DNA of 64,000 bases. It comes from Straminergon stramineum (lineage: Eukaryota > Streptophyta > Bryopsida > Hypnales > Calliergonaceae). Every line of letters starts with the position of its first letter. Positions within the stretch are counted from its first letter, which is position 1. Shown in pieces: positions 1 to 11,684 of this stretch. The translations under genes and the position numbers were made by a program. The notes below the pieces were generated by a model. It searched no databases, was not told the origin of the DNA, and worked only from the letters and a program-made list of their open reading frames with translations. The DNA lies in the NCBI GenBank assembly GCA_963920665.1, contig OY987265.1:8003001-8067000 (forward strand), in the 5' to 3' direction.

Positions 1-972
1 TCACTATACTCACTGCAAATGCAAGGTCAGGCCTTGTGGCCACCACAGTATACATCAAGCTTTCCACCGTGGCTTTGTATGGTACATCTAGCATTTCTGC
101 CTTGATACCTTTATATTCTTCATCTGTGAGCTTGATCATCTTCTCCTTTACATCAAGAGGTGTGCCAATGGATTTGCACCCCTCCATATTGAAGTGCTTC
201 AATACTTCCTCAATTTACTTGCTTTGGCTTATGGTGATGGTGTGGGCAACCCTTTGCTTTGTAAACTTTACACCAAGGCAATAGTGTACCTCACTAAGAT
301 CGCTCATAATTATCATATTGGCTTTTCAACATGGCCTTCACTTCCTCCATTTTGGTCATGGTGTTTGTTATGATGATCAAGTCATCCATGTAGATGATGG
401 CAATCACCAAATATGAACTTGTTTGCTTGATGTAGAGAGAGTGGTCCGCATGACTCATTGTATAGCCCTCCTTTGCAAACAATGCATCCACATCCATATA
501 CCATACTCTTCCCGATTGCCTCAACCCATAGATGGCCTTTATGAACTTACACTTAAGGTGTTAGCGACCTTCTTGAAGAAAGCCCTTGGGTTGGTCCATG
601 TAGATCACTTCTTCAAGGTTTGGATTGAGAAAGGCTATGATGACGTCCATTTAATGCATCTCAAAGTCCATGGTTGTCTCTATCTCCACCATGCATTGAA
701 TGGTACAAAACTTGGCCATGAGAGCAAAGATCTCATTGAAATCCACCCCTTTGACTTGGGAATATCCCTTGGCTACTAATATTGCCTTGTAGCACCCAAT
801 GTTGCCCAATGCATCTTTCTTGATGCAAAAGACCCACTTACATTTAACACTAGTATGATTACAAGGACATGGAGAGAAAGTTTCATGTACCCTTGGCTAT
901 AAGTGAGGAATGCTCCTCTTACATGGCTCACTTCCACTTGCTTGCATTCGTGCTCTTCATAGCTTCACCAAT
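1..972 (-). pseudogene. Ty1/copia reverse transcriptase, decayed, runs off window start
   Basis: Reverse transcriptase would copy the element RNA into DNA inside a virus-like particle. Reading from about 972 downwards, the N-terminal RT signature (EAMKST then NASKWK, the usual E-A-x-x-S-x-x-A-x-x-W-x-x-A pattern) is followed by GLRQSGRVWY and the catalytic box YMDDLIII at about 385-410. Lower still are L-G-V-K-F-T, F-N-M-E-G-C, T-P-L and T-R-P-D-L-A-F-A-V-S, the usual copia RT C-terminal landmarks, in several frames. The longest open piece is 76 codons (294-524). Stops and frameshifts separate the blocks, so it cannot encode an enzyme. RNase H lies beyond the window edge. The integrase piece at 2790-3954 is on the same strand and upstream in reading direction, so both probably belong to one element. 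Copia RT identity is confident; the boundary is approximate. Confidence 0.85.
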
Positions 973-2789
973 GTTGTGTGTATCTCTTGCATATTGTAGA
1001 ATAATGATAATGACCTATTCGGAAAATTATTCTATTAATATAATAAGTTCGTTTCTAGGAGGATTTTAAGTAGGGTTCAATAGCTAGTGGATTTTAATCC
1101 TAGCGAGGTTGTACAAGTAGGATCCCACTCAAGATTCAAATCAATTATTCTACTCACATTACCAAACTTGGAATACATACATCACAACAACACTCATACA
1201 CATAACTCAAATATCTTCCAAATTGACTTCTACATTCATACATTCAAATTCACTCAACAACAAATAGGCATTCAACACACAACAACTAATTCAATACATA
1301 CAAATCCAATTAGATAAACATTCATTTCATTATACTCTACAATATATTACAATATGCTTAATGCACAATCCCATTAGGAATTCCTAAAATTCATAGTTTA
1401 CTATCCACTCAATTCTCTACATTACACACAAAACTATCCCCAATTTGCAATGCACTCACATTAAATCCACAACTACAATGACAACCACAAATATCAACAA
1501 CAAAAACAACCAATTGGGTTGGACTTGCATTGGCACTTTGAATAGTGGGTCCAAAAAATTTCAAACGAAGGAAACTAAATACCAACTTAAACACCCTTTT
1601 GAATCCTTACCAACTACCACCAATCCAACTTATAAGATCACCTTCATGTGACATTCCAACTTGGTAACCGGTTACTCCAAAACATCACTAATTTCTGATT
1701 TAGTAACCTATAACATCCTTTAAGTACACTATAATGCCACCAATAGGCTAAACTACTAAAATTGGTGCTTCAAAACTGCTAATAGCGCAAAAAGAAAAAT
1801 CCCACAAAAATTCCTCATTCTACACATATGTCACATAGACATGCTCTACTTGTTCTTGAGGTAAAATATGATTCTTCTATCATTATCTAAACAACGTGCA
1901 CTCCCTTGTAGGATATCTTGGCTCTTTGGAAGCATCTCTTTCTTCATCTTCACTTGATGCCAAATTCTGATATGGACATGTCTTTTCCTTGGCTATTGGT
2001 GGTGTCTCATCGTAGTCTTCATCATCCTTAAGCAAAGCTCCAATGTTTAGAGATTTGTCTACCTCAAGTGGAAAAATGTATACTATGCTGTACCAATATG
2101 GACTATCATAGTTCTTATTTCACTAGTTTTTTTTTTTTTTTTAAATTCTTGTAATTTAAAATATATACAAGCTATAGAATACAAAAATGATACATATGAA
2201 TGATGTACGCGTAATGATCTATAAAATACAAAATAAATATTTGAAAAATTGTTTACACTCTATTTGTAAAGGTTTTTGAAATGTACTCTTTACATACTGT
2301 TAGAATCTACAATATTAAAGATAAAGACTCATTGATCTATTAGGAATTCAAATATTTTGCAAAAGAAGAAATTCTACTCAAATAGGTACATATGGTTTAA
2401 AATAGGTAGAGTTGTATCTTTAAAATTGTAGATATGGACTATTTTGTACTACTATTTTATCAGGAATAGTATTGATTTTGAGGAATACATTAGACATACT
2501 TAAAATCAACTTTACACAAATCTATCCTATGAAAATAATTGTAATTAGTATTTTTAAGTGTGGTTTAATTTTAAATAGGGTTAATTTTCTATAAATTCAT
2601 TTTTTCAATTTATTGAAATAAATCAAAATTTGATGTTATCTTTGAATTTATTTTTATAGGAATATACAAAAAATATTTCAATTAAATTTATTCCTATTTT
2701 GCTTTAATATACTTTGTAGAAATTATTAAAAAAACAAAATTTAGGGATGATATGCAAAAACATAAAATGGACTTTTATGGATGTATTTA
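973..2789 (-). other. Integrase-to-RT linker region, probably with inserted DNA
   Basis: This 1.8-kb tract separates the copia integrase C-terminus from the RT start. The linker of copia polyproteins is usually shorter, so foreign DNA may sit here. About 1880-2080, read on the minus strand, is acidic and hydrophilic (a run with DDEDYDE and ASSEDEE), which fits a copia linker. The part from about 1140 to 1660 is rich in CA and AAC on the plus strand and gives only short open frames. A run of 20 T lies near 2127-2146. I recognise no gene. Confidence 0.4.
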
Positions 2790-3954
2790 TGCCAATTTGG
2801 TCTAGCGTAGTATGCATTTAACCAAGTGCTAGTCCTTCATTGCTCCTACTTGGACACATCTTAAAATTGTCACTAGTTCCTTACTTGTCTTTTACAAAGT
2901 GACATCTCAACTCTTGATGATCTTCTTTGTCTCCAAATACATAAACCTATAGGCCTTGGAGCCCTTACAATAGCCGAAGAGCAAACACTTGATGCCCTTT
3001 GCGTCAAGCTTAGAGCACTTGGGACTCAAATCTAAGGCATATGTAGCGCATCCATAGATGTGCATGTGGCTAATGTTTGGCCTTCTTCTGCTCTATACTT
3101 CTTGCAGTGTGATAGGGGCTACTGCAGTTATAGGGTACCTATTGTGTGTATATGCTGCATTCGATATGGCCTCTGACCAAAGGTTATACATGAGGCCTTA
3201 GGCATACAACATGGATCTTACCATCTCTACAAATGTCTAATGGCATGCTTTGCCACAACATTTTGTTATTTAGTGTAAAAGGTTGAAGTTTGATGTTGAA
3301 TGCTATGGGCTCTTATAAAAGCCTAAAACACCTTAGACATATATTCATTGCCATTGTCCAATTTCAACACCTTTACGTTTTGTCCTGATTCATTCTCTAC
3401 AAGTGCCTTCCAAGCTTTGAACTGTTCTAACACATCAATCTTGTACTGAGTGTAAACACCCATATTTTCCTTTAAAAATCATCCATGAATGTCAAAAAAT
3501 ACCTTGTACCACCTATGGAAGTCGTCTTCATGAGATTGCACATATTGAAGTGTATATTCTCCAACACCTTGGTTGCCCTCCTTACTCGATTAGTTGGAAA
3601 TGGTTGCCTCATTTGCCCAGCTTCAATATAAGCCTCATACTTAAGATCACAAGAATCCTTCATCACTTGCATGTCACCTACTATATGTTGAAGAGTCGTT
3701 ACACTCCTCACATTGAGGTGGCCCAATCTCTTGTGCCATAGCTTCAAAGAGTATTGATAGAATGTTCTTTGTGCCAAACATGCCATACTTGTACTATTCA
3801 TAGTGATAAACTTGAGTTGGTATAAGTTGTCTTCTCTTAGAGCCATAACAATCATCTCTCTATTGGGTGCATTCATAATACAATTGTTGTTATTGAATTG
3901 CATCTTTAAATCTTGTGACATCAACTTGCTCATGAAGAGCAAGTTGACATGCAA
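2790..3954 (-). pseudogene. Ty1/copia GAG-pre-integrase and integrase, decayed
   Basis: Integrase would join element cDNA to the host chromosome. The 160-codon open piece (3954-3472) shows the pre-integrase block L-W-H-K-R-L-G-H-L-N, then the degenerate zinc-finger region (C-D-L-K then E-A-Y-I-E-A-G-Q where C-x-x-C is expected), R-Q-P-F-P, and the core start with Y-F-L-T-F-M-D-D-F. Further down (about 3345-3400) the strand reads V-L-K-L-D-N-G-N-E-Y, the catalytic D-N-G-x-E landmark. At about 2880-3080 comes the C-terminal landmark with Y-G-C-A-T-Y and L-D-A-K-G-I-K-C-L-L-F-G-Y. Frames change several times and stops are present. It matches the RT piece in strand and order. Copia identity is secure; activity is excluded. 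Confidence 0.88.
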
Positions 3955-4045
3955 CTAAGGCATGTATAACGCATCTTGGAATGACTATTGCAATTGTCCT
4001 TTACTTACTATAATTCCTTTAAAAAGTTCTTTATTCTAGATTTTG

Positions 4046-5317
4046 CTAAAAAATTATCTTTTTTATATCCAAGGGTAATTGGTCAATAGAATTTTTCAAG
4101 TCCCTATCTTTTATAGGCTCTTTACTTAATTGAAAATCTTGCCTAAAATAAGCTCCTTTATAAAAACGGTATAAAGCTTTAAAAAGACAAGGACCAGAAA
4201 AATGGTCTTCTAACAACTCAAAAACTTCCCATGGAAGTAATTGATCCATTATAGGGTCTGTTCATTTTCTTAATAATCTTCTAGTCAACTTCATAAATTA
4301 CCTTAATAATTTCTATTGAGGTGGTTTACAATGTTGATAATAAGACGTTGGGTGGAAATAAATTAGGGTATCAATAATTGTCCTTAGAATGTTAACCTAA
4401 TATTTTAGACACTTTTGGAAAATTAATTAATCACAATGATTTATTAAGATATTGGCAAAATCAGATAAAGATACCAAGCATATACTTTAATATACAAGAA
4501 TGCTCAAGAAATGGAAGAAAAAAAGCTTTTAATAAAGAGTTATTAATTTTGGAAGATAGGCATTTTTGTACAAACAAGGAAACCAAAAGACATTATAATT
4601 AAATTCATACATAGTAATTAGATAGAAGGTACTAGGAGGTAGTTAGGGATTAGTTGCATAGTAATTAGGAAGTTAGGGTTTTCAGAAGAGGACCTATGGC
4701 CATTGAACTAAGCGGTTAGGAAAATTAGGAACTTCCTTATAGTTGTGGAAAACTAAAAAAGGGGATTATTTCCCATTGTATACCATTATTACAAGTATCA
4801 ATAAAAGACCAACTTTCAAATCCAACACATATAAAGAAAGATTAAAGACTCAAAAAAGTCTCCAAAGACTGAATGGTACACAAGCTTAGGGAGAGAAAGT
4901 GGTTTTCAATTGTTTTAATTTTGCTACTATTATAGGTTAGATTTGTAATAGATCTAAAAATTTAACAACTTTAAGAAATTTCGGTTCATGATCTAATATG
5001 GGTGATGAAGGTTGATTAGAATTTAAGAAAACTTGATTTTTAAAACAAGTTCTTTTAATATGACATATTTCACCACAAAAATTACACTTAAGTTTTGTTT
5101 TTTCTTTATGGAATCTCTTGTTCAATTTATTGTTTTTCTTATTGATTTTGAATGAATCATCAATAGGCTCATTTGAGCATTTGGGGTCTAGTGGAGAATA
5201 AATAATCTCTACTATAACGTATTGTAGGTTTAGGTTTTTCTACACTTGGATCTTTTTGAAAAACCTCAAGTAACATTTCTTTAATAAGTTCATTACTTAT
5301 CTTACTATGGGAATCCA
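4046..5317 (-). pseudogene. Gag-like relic with CCHC zinc knuckle
   Basis: An ATG at 5317 on the minus strand opens a frame (MDSHSKISNELIKEM) that breaks near 5190. After a shift it continues into a basic stretch and a C-x2-C-x4-H-x4-C knuckle (CNFCGEICHIKRTC, about 5040-5090), the nucleic-acid-binding motif of retroelement Gag proteins; the frame stops at 4937. A separate 67-codon frame at 4249-4046 (MDQLLPWEVFELLEDHF) on the same strand is of unknown origin. The piece lies just downstream of the primer-binding-like site at 5568-5585, where gag should be. It is unclear whether it belongs to the copia pol below 3954 or to another element, because the primer type differs from the usual copia one. 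AT-rich DNA at 4250-4930 shows nothing I recognise. Confidence 0.45.
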
Positions 5318-5567
5318 TTTAAAGGATCTTATCATTATTAAAATGTTTTTTAAATTAAGGATTCTCTAATAGCTTTCATAATCAAATTCAATTTTGGTTT
5401 AAAGATGAAAAGAATACATGCCATTCATCTTACGGATTTAAAAAACTCTTAAAAAAAAGATGCATATTCTATTCTTTCCTACAAAGTCCTAATTGTATTT
5501 TGATGATGAATTTGGAAAAGAGAATTTTATCTTACCATACATCTTAGGCACCGATAGCTAGGACTCT

Positions 5568-5585
5568 TCCTCGACAATGGCGCCA
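5568..5585 (-). other. Decayed primer-binding site of tRNA-Asp type
   Basis: On the minus strand this reads TGGCGCCATTGTCGAGGA. It differs at three positions from the site complementary to plant tRNA-Asp 3' ends (TGGCGCCGTTGCCGGGGA), which Athila/Tat-type gypsy elements use. All three changes are C-to-T or G-to-A transitions at CpG or CHG positions. A minus-oriented LTR should end just above it; the plus strand has TG at 5590-5591, the complement of a terminal CA. Confidence 0.5.
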
Positions 5586-5589
5586 AAAA

Positions 5590-6007
5590 TGTAGCATGGG
5601 AAAAGCTTAGGAAACAAAACCCAAGGAATCCCCTAGTGGTGGTTTTTTTGTTTGGAAAAAGTCAAATAGTCTATTGTTTTGTATCTAAGGTCACATTTGT
5701 TGTAGGAAATCACTCAATTTTGCTAATGAAATATAAAACCTAATTTTATAAATTATTTTTAAGGAATGTATAAAGATTTCTCTAGCCTATCCTAATATCA
5801 GTCCAATTCCCACAAATACAAACTAACAACCTACTATCCCAATCCTATACTAGAATTCTAATGTCAATTTGTCAAGGGTATGTCAATTAGTCATTGCTCT
5901 TGTTCTTTCAACCTAATCAAGCCAAGGTTGTCTATGTTGATGTGAAAATCCAGATTTACGTTGGTATGTTTGTCAACATCCGTCTTGACATGTCCGAAAG
6001 TCAATGG
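5590..6007 (-). repeat. Possible LTR remnant adjoining the primer-binding site
   Basis: By position next to the primer-binding-like site this should be the 3' end of a minus-strand 5' LTR. I found no second copy in the window, so the LTR is inferred only. The 64-codon open frame at 5894-6088 runs across the border of the next repeat and has no recognisable domain. Confidence 0.25.
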
Positions 6008-7092
6008 TGTCGTGATGTGGGCCGTCTAGTATTTGAAGTTGACATCTTCATTAGTTTCAAAAATGTTGTTAGTGTTGGGCATCTTTAGTATTGTTAGTGT
6101 TATAAGTTGTTAGTTGTTAGTTGTTAGTATTGTGTGTTGGGAGGTGTTAGAGTGTAAGGAGGTTGTTGTTGACCGTTTAATTGCCGATTGATAACCGGTT
6201 TGTTAGTAGTTGACACTAGGGTAGTGGAGTTAGGGTTAGGGTTAGCTGGTGGCTAGTCGTCGAGGTTTGTGGAAGGTACTTAAGGCAAAGACTGGTCCCT
6301 TGCTTTCTCTCTTATCTTTGTTTTCTTGTTTTGAGTGGTAGGAATGGAGGGGTGGACATGAGGATGGAGAGTTGTTTATTGTGAAGATTTATTTGGAGTA
6401 AAATATTGGTTTGAGTGAGGGAGTTTTGTGTTGCATTTGGTAAAAGTGTTGGATGGATTCAAAATTTTAGATCTGAGTTTTTAGAAAGTTGATACTCAAT
6501 GAGGCCAAGTTTCAAATCTAGATCTATTGTGGACAAAAAATTATGAGGGTTTGAAGTGGAGGTGTTTGGATTTCAAGGCAACCAAAGAGGGCGTATTGAG
6601 GAGCGTGTATCTTCTTGGCATTTAATGTTTTGGCAATGAAACTTGGAGGATAATTTTTTTATCTTATCTACTCTCTTGTGTCAGAGTTTTAGCTTCAAAA
6701 GACTCTATATCTATGAGTTATGCATAAAACACAATTGGGGTATGAAAGCAGTGATGGATTAGAAAGTCAATAGTAGTAAAATGTCCACCAAAATTGGACA
6801 GTATCTTGGATTAAGTTGGAACTTGGTATGTGATCTTTTAAGTAGTTGATATATATTTTCACAAAGTTTCAAGATGTTTGAAGCTACTGTCTATATTTTA
6901 TAGTAGATCAAAGTTAGGTATGGCAGTTTTTAGGGTATTGAGGGAATTATAGGGTAAGGATTTGGGGAAAAGGGGATTTTTAGGGTAGATTTATGAATAT
7001 TTAGGGTGCTTAGGGGTATCTTACTTATATGCAAGCATTACCACAACAAAGGCTTGGTGTTATTCTAAACACGTTCACAAATCTTTGTGACA
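6008..7092 (+). repeat. LTR-like repeat, copy A (1,085 bp)
   Basis: It starts TGTCGTGATGTGGG and ends TTTGTGACA, so the ends form the short inverted pair TGTCA/TGACA expected of an LTR. The same sequence recurs, diverged, at 27595, 49351 (3' part) and 62408. Shared landmarks in order are a GTTAGTTGTTAG-rich block, TTGATAACCGGTTTGTTAGTAG, CTTAAGGCAAAGACTGG, TATCTTATCTACTCTC and CACAAATCTTTGTGACA. No coding frame is present. The flanks do not form a clean 5-bp duplication, and no PPT or PBS is evident, so it is best called a solo LTR or LTR relic. Confidence 0.7.
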
Positions 7093-8490
7093 ATAGTCAA
7101 ATTTTTTTTCTAGTGGCTTGTAGTTGACTTGGATGGTCTGTTCATCCCTGTTGATGGACAGACTGTCCAGAATTTTTTTTTAGATTTCTACTTCAAGTCT
7201 TTGACATAAGATTTATGTTTGAACCTCGATCGCTAGAATCTAGGATATCCGATATCGTAATACAATAGAGTAGTTATAAGGTTGGGATTCTAATATCCCT
7301 AATATACAAAAGAGGATTGGGATCACCATGTTTCTCTTCTAAATTCACAAGTTGCTCGTGAATAGGGGCATATTTTTACTTATAAAATTTGTTCATTTAT
7401 GGGGATATGAAAAAGTTGTTATATGTTGGTCATTTTTGGGTGCATTTCAAATGTGAGAGGATGTGGCTTATATATTGACCACATGAACTATATTTAAACA
7501 TTCACATTTGTTAATTTATACCAACTTATAATATGCCATGCTTTGATTTGTAGCCTAATAAAGATATGCCTTCACATGTTGTTCATATTCCAGAGTATAT
7601 ATGAAGCATGATGGAAGATTTTATGAGGGCACAAAATCTTTTCTAATTAAAGATTTACATCTTGATTATGACATATGTATTGCAAATTAAATCTATCTGA
7701 CCAAAGGCTTGCTTAAACTACTCATATTCTAGGGACTTTTTACTAGTCAAACCTGGCTGATTTGATGGGGTCATTTAGTGCTGTACCAAACTCAGTTTGT
7801 ACAAACTAAGCAAATTAATTAGAGAAAGCTAATTCAATGGATTTACTCACCTTAATGACTTGTAGTACTCTTGAGTTACCAAAGATATTTATTATGCAAG
7901 GTAGGTGAACTTGCATGCAATGGATGCAACATATTGGTTGAGACATGGGTTAAGGTAGTCTGCTCATGAACCATGCATTTAAGGAGAAAAAGACCTTTGT
8001 GGATGAAATAGAGAATACAAACAATATTTCAAAAATTCAGTTGGAAAGAGAAATGAAGAGCAATTCATTGGCAATTGGAATCAGAATTTTCAGAGCTCGG
8101 ATGAATTACATACGATTTATGCAAGTTCAGCAGCGTAGGTATCTATTATTGTTCATAGGCAGGGGCAATGATGAACTGAGAAACAACTTTGAATATAGCA
8201 AGTCCCAAAATTCATCAATACAGAAGTGAATAGTTCTCATGAAAGTCCTCATAGCGTTCACTTGAAATTAAAAAAAGGAGTCTTGTCCATGTGAACCCTG
8301 TGCACTTCATAGCATACTTTAGTGCGGTGGCGCTTCTAACATGGACTACAGGAAAACTAGACACTTGTCAGACCGCCTCACTTACTACCCATAGCATGTC
8401 CAAAATGAAAGCAAAGTCGTTTGAAATCTGTCTCCACGTATATTACTACAACACATAGTATAAAGGAAAGAAAAATTCAAAAAAACTCCG
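7093..8490. other. No recognisable gene
   Basis: AT-rich sequence. An 87-codon open frame at 7966-8229 (plus strand) is hydrophilic with no motif I know; it is probably chance or the relic of an unidentified element. Nothing else is supported. Confidence 0.5.
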
Positions 8491-8493
8491 CCA

Positions 8494-8848
8494 TTGGGCC
8501 CATGCTTATCTAGTGCAGCTGCACTTCTCTGTCAGTCCTTCATTGCTACTCCACCCTCCTCTGCTGCTCTACCCTCCTTTGCCACTACTCCCTTGCTCTC
8601 TTCCACTGCTATTTGTGTTGCTGCTTCATTGCTCTCTGCTGTTGCTGTTTTGCTACTCCTGCCGCTATTGTTCCGCCACTGCTGCTATCTTGTTGTCTCA
8701 CTGCTTCTATTTCCTTGCTACTATGCTTGTTGTTGTTGCTATTCCATTGTGGCCGCGCTCCTCCGCTATGCATGCGGTGCTCCTCCCATGCTCTACACTT
8801 GCTTGTTGTGACCTAGTCCGTGCTTACTATGGTGAGCTCACTTTTTAA
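8494..8848 (+). repeat. Low-complexity CTGCT/pyrimidine-rich tract
   Basis: The plus strand is dominated by C, T and CTG-like words, so all three frames stay open for 67 to 111 codons and give Leu/Ser/Ala/Cys/Pro-rich peptides. Three overlapping open frames at once is a compositional artefact, not evidence of a gene. It contrasts sharply with the AT-rich DNA on both sides. Confidence 0.6.
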
Positions 8849-9115
8849 TGTCTTCCTCTCATGTTCATCCTACTAGACTACAGATCATGACTTTGTCAAT
8901 CATTTCTACTACGGGGTGTAGTAAATTAGTCCTCTTGCATTTATTGTTGTAGCTCTTGCAACAACCATTGTAAAAGAAAGGATTGGGTACTCGAAAACTA
9001 GAGTGCTGAACATGTATGGCTGCCTACTGAAAGTATTTAGTAGCGTCTAAGGTTGCACTTCCTGTAGAGTTGGTAAGTAGATAGTATCTTCTCCTCGCTT
9101 CTTTGCTGCTCTTCG

Positions 9116-11684
9116 TTACATGGCTATTTTTTGGTTGTCTCTACATACTTGGGGGGTGCTACCACAGTAAGGTGCCTTGTAACCTACTATTGGAGCGTTT
9201 GCCCTTATCACAGCATGTAGTTTCTCGCCAAGAACTCTCAAGTTTTTAGAACTCCATGTCTCCTTGTGCTTCCTTTTTGCTCTAGCTAATTCTGCCCTGT
9301 CATGCTTGGCTTTTTGTTGTTCTTTCTTCTGTTGGGCCTTGATGTCTTTATTGGCCTCCTTCTCTAACTGCCTTCTATGTCGCTTTTGTGCAGCTGCCTC
9401 CTTCTTAAAGGCCATGACCTCCAGTTCTCGGACATGTTCTTCTTCAGTGAGTAGTATAGACTTCTGGTAATTAATTTTTGGTTCCATGTGGACTTTGCAA
9501 AGGGGTGTGTGTGTTAATTGTATACGTGGGAGCTTTAGAAGTTAAATGAATTGATTCTATTGTCCATCACTTTCCAAATTGTCCGCTCCAATATTTTCAT
9601 CACTTGAAAGTCCATGTTTAGTGCCTTCTCCGTGTGATGCACTTTCTTCGTCACCATCAACTTCAACGTAGTATTGCTTGCAATTAGGCAGATCCATTGG
9701 AACTTCATCACTTATCTCTTGCATTTCCCATTTTTGTAGCTACACTAGCTATAGAGCTTGAAATGGGCTTAGTGGGCTCTCTACAATGGCTGATCTTGTT
9801 TTCGGCCTCTCGTATGCTTTACTGGGTCCCATTTTCAAGTCCATGGCTTTTCGATTGAACAGATAGATTCCAGTAGATTGAAATCTCTTCGTAATGTTAT
9901 CAACAAATAAGGCCCGCCTCAATGTATGTAAGACCCATTGGGCTAGATCTTCTTTGATAGGTATCTATCCCTTGTGACTCAATGTCCATTTATCTCTATA
10001 GGCCCTGAATGATAGTTTGAATGGTTTAAAACAAGAAACATCTAGGGGTTGTAATGGATGGGAAGTGTGGGAAGGGAGAGTGAGTAAATCCAATCCTTTG
10101 GCCATTGCTACTTGAATCTTCCATTGTAACATGGGATCCATGTCCATCTAGTATTAGCAAGTGTCGATTGGTAGGAAAAATGTCATACAATTTTGACACT
10201 GAGAAAAAGAAATGGAGCATCTACTCCTTGAACAATGCATGAGTTATCCAAGCTTTGAATTGTATTGCCATCACTGCCCCCTTGTTCACCTGTTTTCTGT
10301 AGGAAATTTCTAGTCCTTTTCATCCCCTTGAAAATGTAGAAGTTAGGAATCTTCTCACCTTTGGCATTGATGTAGGACAATGTAGTCAACTATTCTCTTT
10401 GATTAGGTATTATCTTGTGCACATTCCTGAAGCCTTTCTTGGCAATAACATATCCTCCTCCATCCTTGCCTGCTTGGGCTCCACTTTCATCACAATTCCA
10501 AATCTGGTGTGCTTCATAGTTGTGGTTGTTGTATAATGTTTGTAAATTATCATAAAAAGATGCAACTACCTCTAGACATAGGTTTCTAGTTCAATTTTGA
10601 TTTAGGGCTTGGGGTCTCCTTAGTGCTAACTTTTGATGTCTTCTTCTGAAACATCTGACCCAACTAGGGCCTGGAATTCCATCTCTAAATGGAGTTACTC
10701 TTCCTTGTGTAAGTATACCTACTTTCTCTTGCAATTGCCCTAATGTCAAAGGAAATCCCAAGTTCTACATTTTTATAAGGTACTGTGCTAGCTCTTTTTC
10801 TTTTGCATTTGTCAAGATCCCCTTTCTTCTCCCTCTTTTTGTTTAGAGTGGTGCTATAAACGTGGCCTCTCAAAGTTGAGTCAAGTATGCCATTATTTCT
10901 AGCAGCTCTTCTTACAGGCACACCATCATCAACATCAGCTAAGGCACTCTGTAATTGTTGTTTTGTCCAATTCCCATTAATTTTCTTTTGCGCTTTGATC
11001 GGATTTGTGGACTTTCTGGGTTTCCATGTAGAGGGGAACTTCTGTCAGAATTAGTACCTGCTTCGGAAGGCTTGCTTGTGGTAGTTATTGTGATGTTCAA
11101 GTTGGTTTCTCTCTTGTCTTCTAGTGTGTGGTCAAATTGCAAGGCCGCAGCTACTAGTTCCTATGGTCGTGGATGTAGTGGTTGGAAGGCTAATGGGTAG
11201 CCAAATTGTCGACGTATATAGCGTCCGCTACTGCCTGCGCTTCCGCACTTCTTTGACACTTCTCAATGGATTCCTTCAATGTCTGTGGCAGTCCCGTGCA
11301 ATTTCTTTCCGTGCATTTGTTGTCGACAACAACTTGATCAGGAGCTTCTGGTGTTGGCTTCGTAGAATTCCTACAGGGTTGACGTCGCAACAATCTTCTA
11401 TTGTGAATTGGTTTCCCCTCCACGTCTAGCTCCTCGGCAGCCACCTCTTCTTTTGGAAACACACCCATTGCTAGCAACTCCTAAAATGCTTCTTCATCTT
11501 TTTGGTGTTTTGCCCACTTGAACAATTTTTGGTTTTGCTCCTCATCGTGGTCGTCATCTTCCTCATCAAAATCAGACTGGCTACTCCCCCAACTCCTCCC
11601 CTTTTGCCAACTATCTTCCTTGCTTCCATTGTTTGAGATGCTATCATCACTCATTGTAGTGGCCCTGATGTGTTGGAAAATCAA
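9116..11684 (-). pseudogene. Tigger/pogo-type (DDE_1) transposase relic
   Basis: A cut-and-paste transposase of the Tc1/mariner superfamily, pogo/Tigger branch. From 11684 downwards: an acidic N-terminal part (FDEEDDDHDEEQNQKL), then a segment ending in basic residues RSKRKRK, a helix-turn-helix piece (RRAARNNGILDSTLRGHV, about 10870-10921), then the catalytic region. At 10389-10183 comes LSYINAKGEKIPNFYIFKG, at about 10160-10100 the D-G-H-G-S-H motif carrying a catalytic Asp, followed by TLPSHTSHPLQPLDVSCFKP. The tail (9487-9116) is a charged coiled coil starting INYQKSILLTEEE. The order and landmarks fit plant Tigger-like proteins over a near full length. Frameshifts and stops break it into at least seven pieces. 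I did not find convincing terminal inverted repeats. Confidence 0.85.

Noticed and set aside
6228..6248. GGGTTAGGGTTAG telomere-like words
   Set aside because: Only about two units, inside LTR-like copy A; not a telomeric array.
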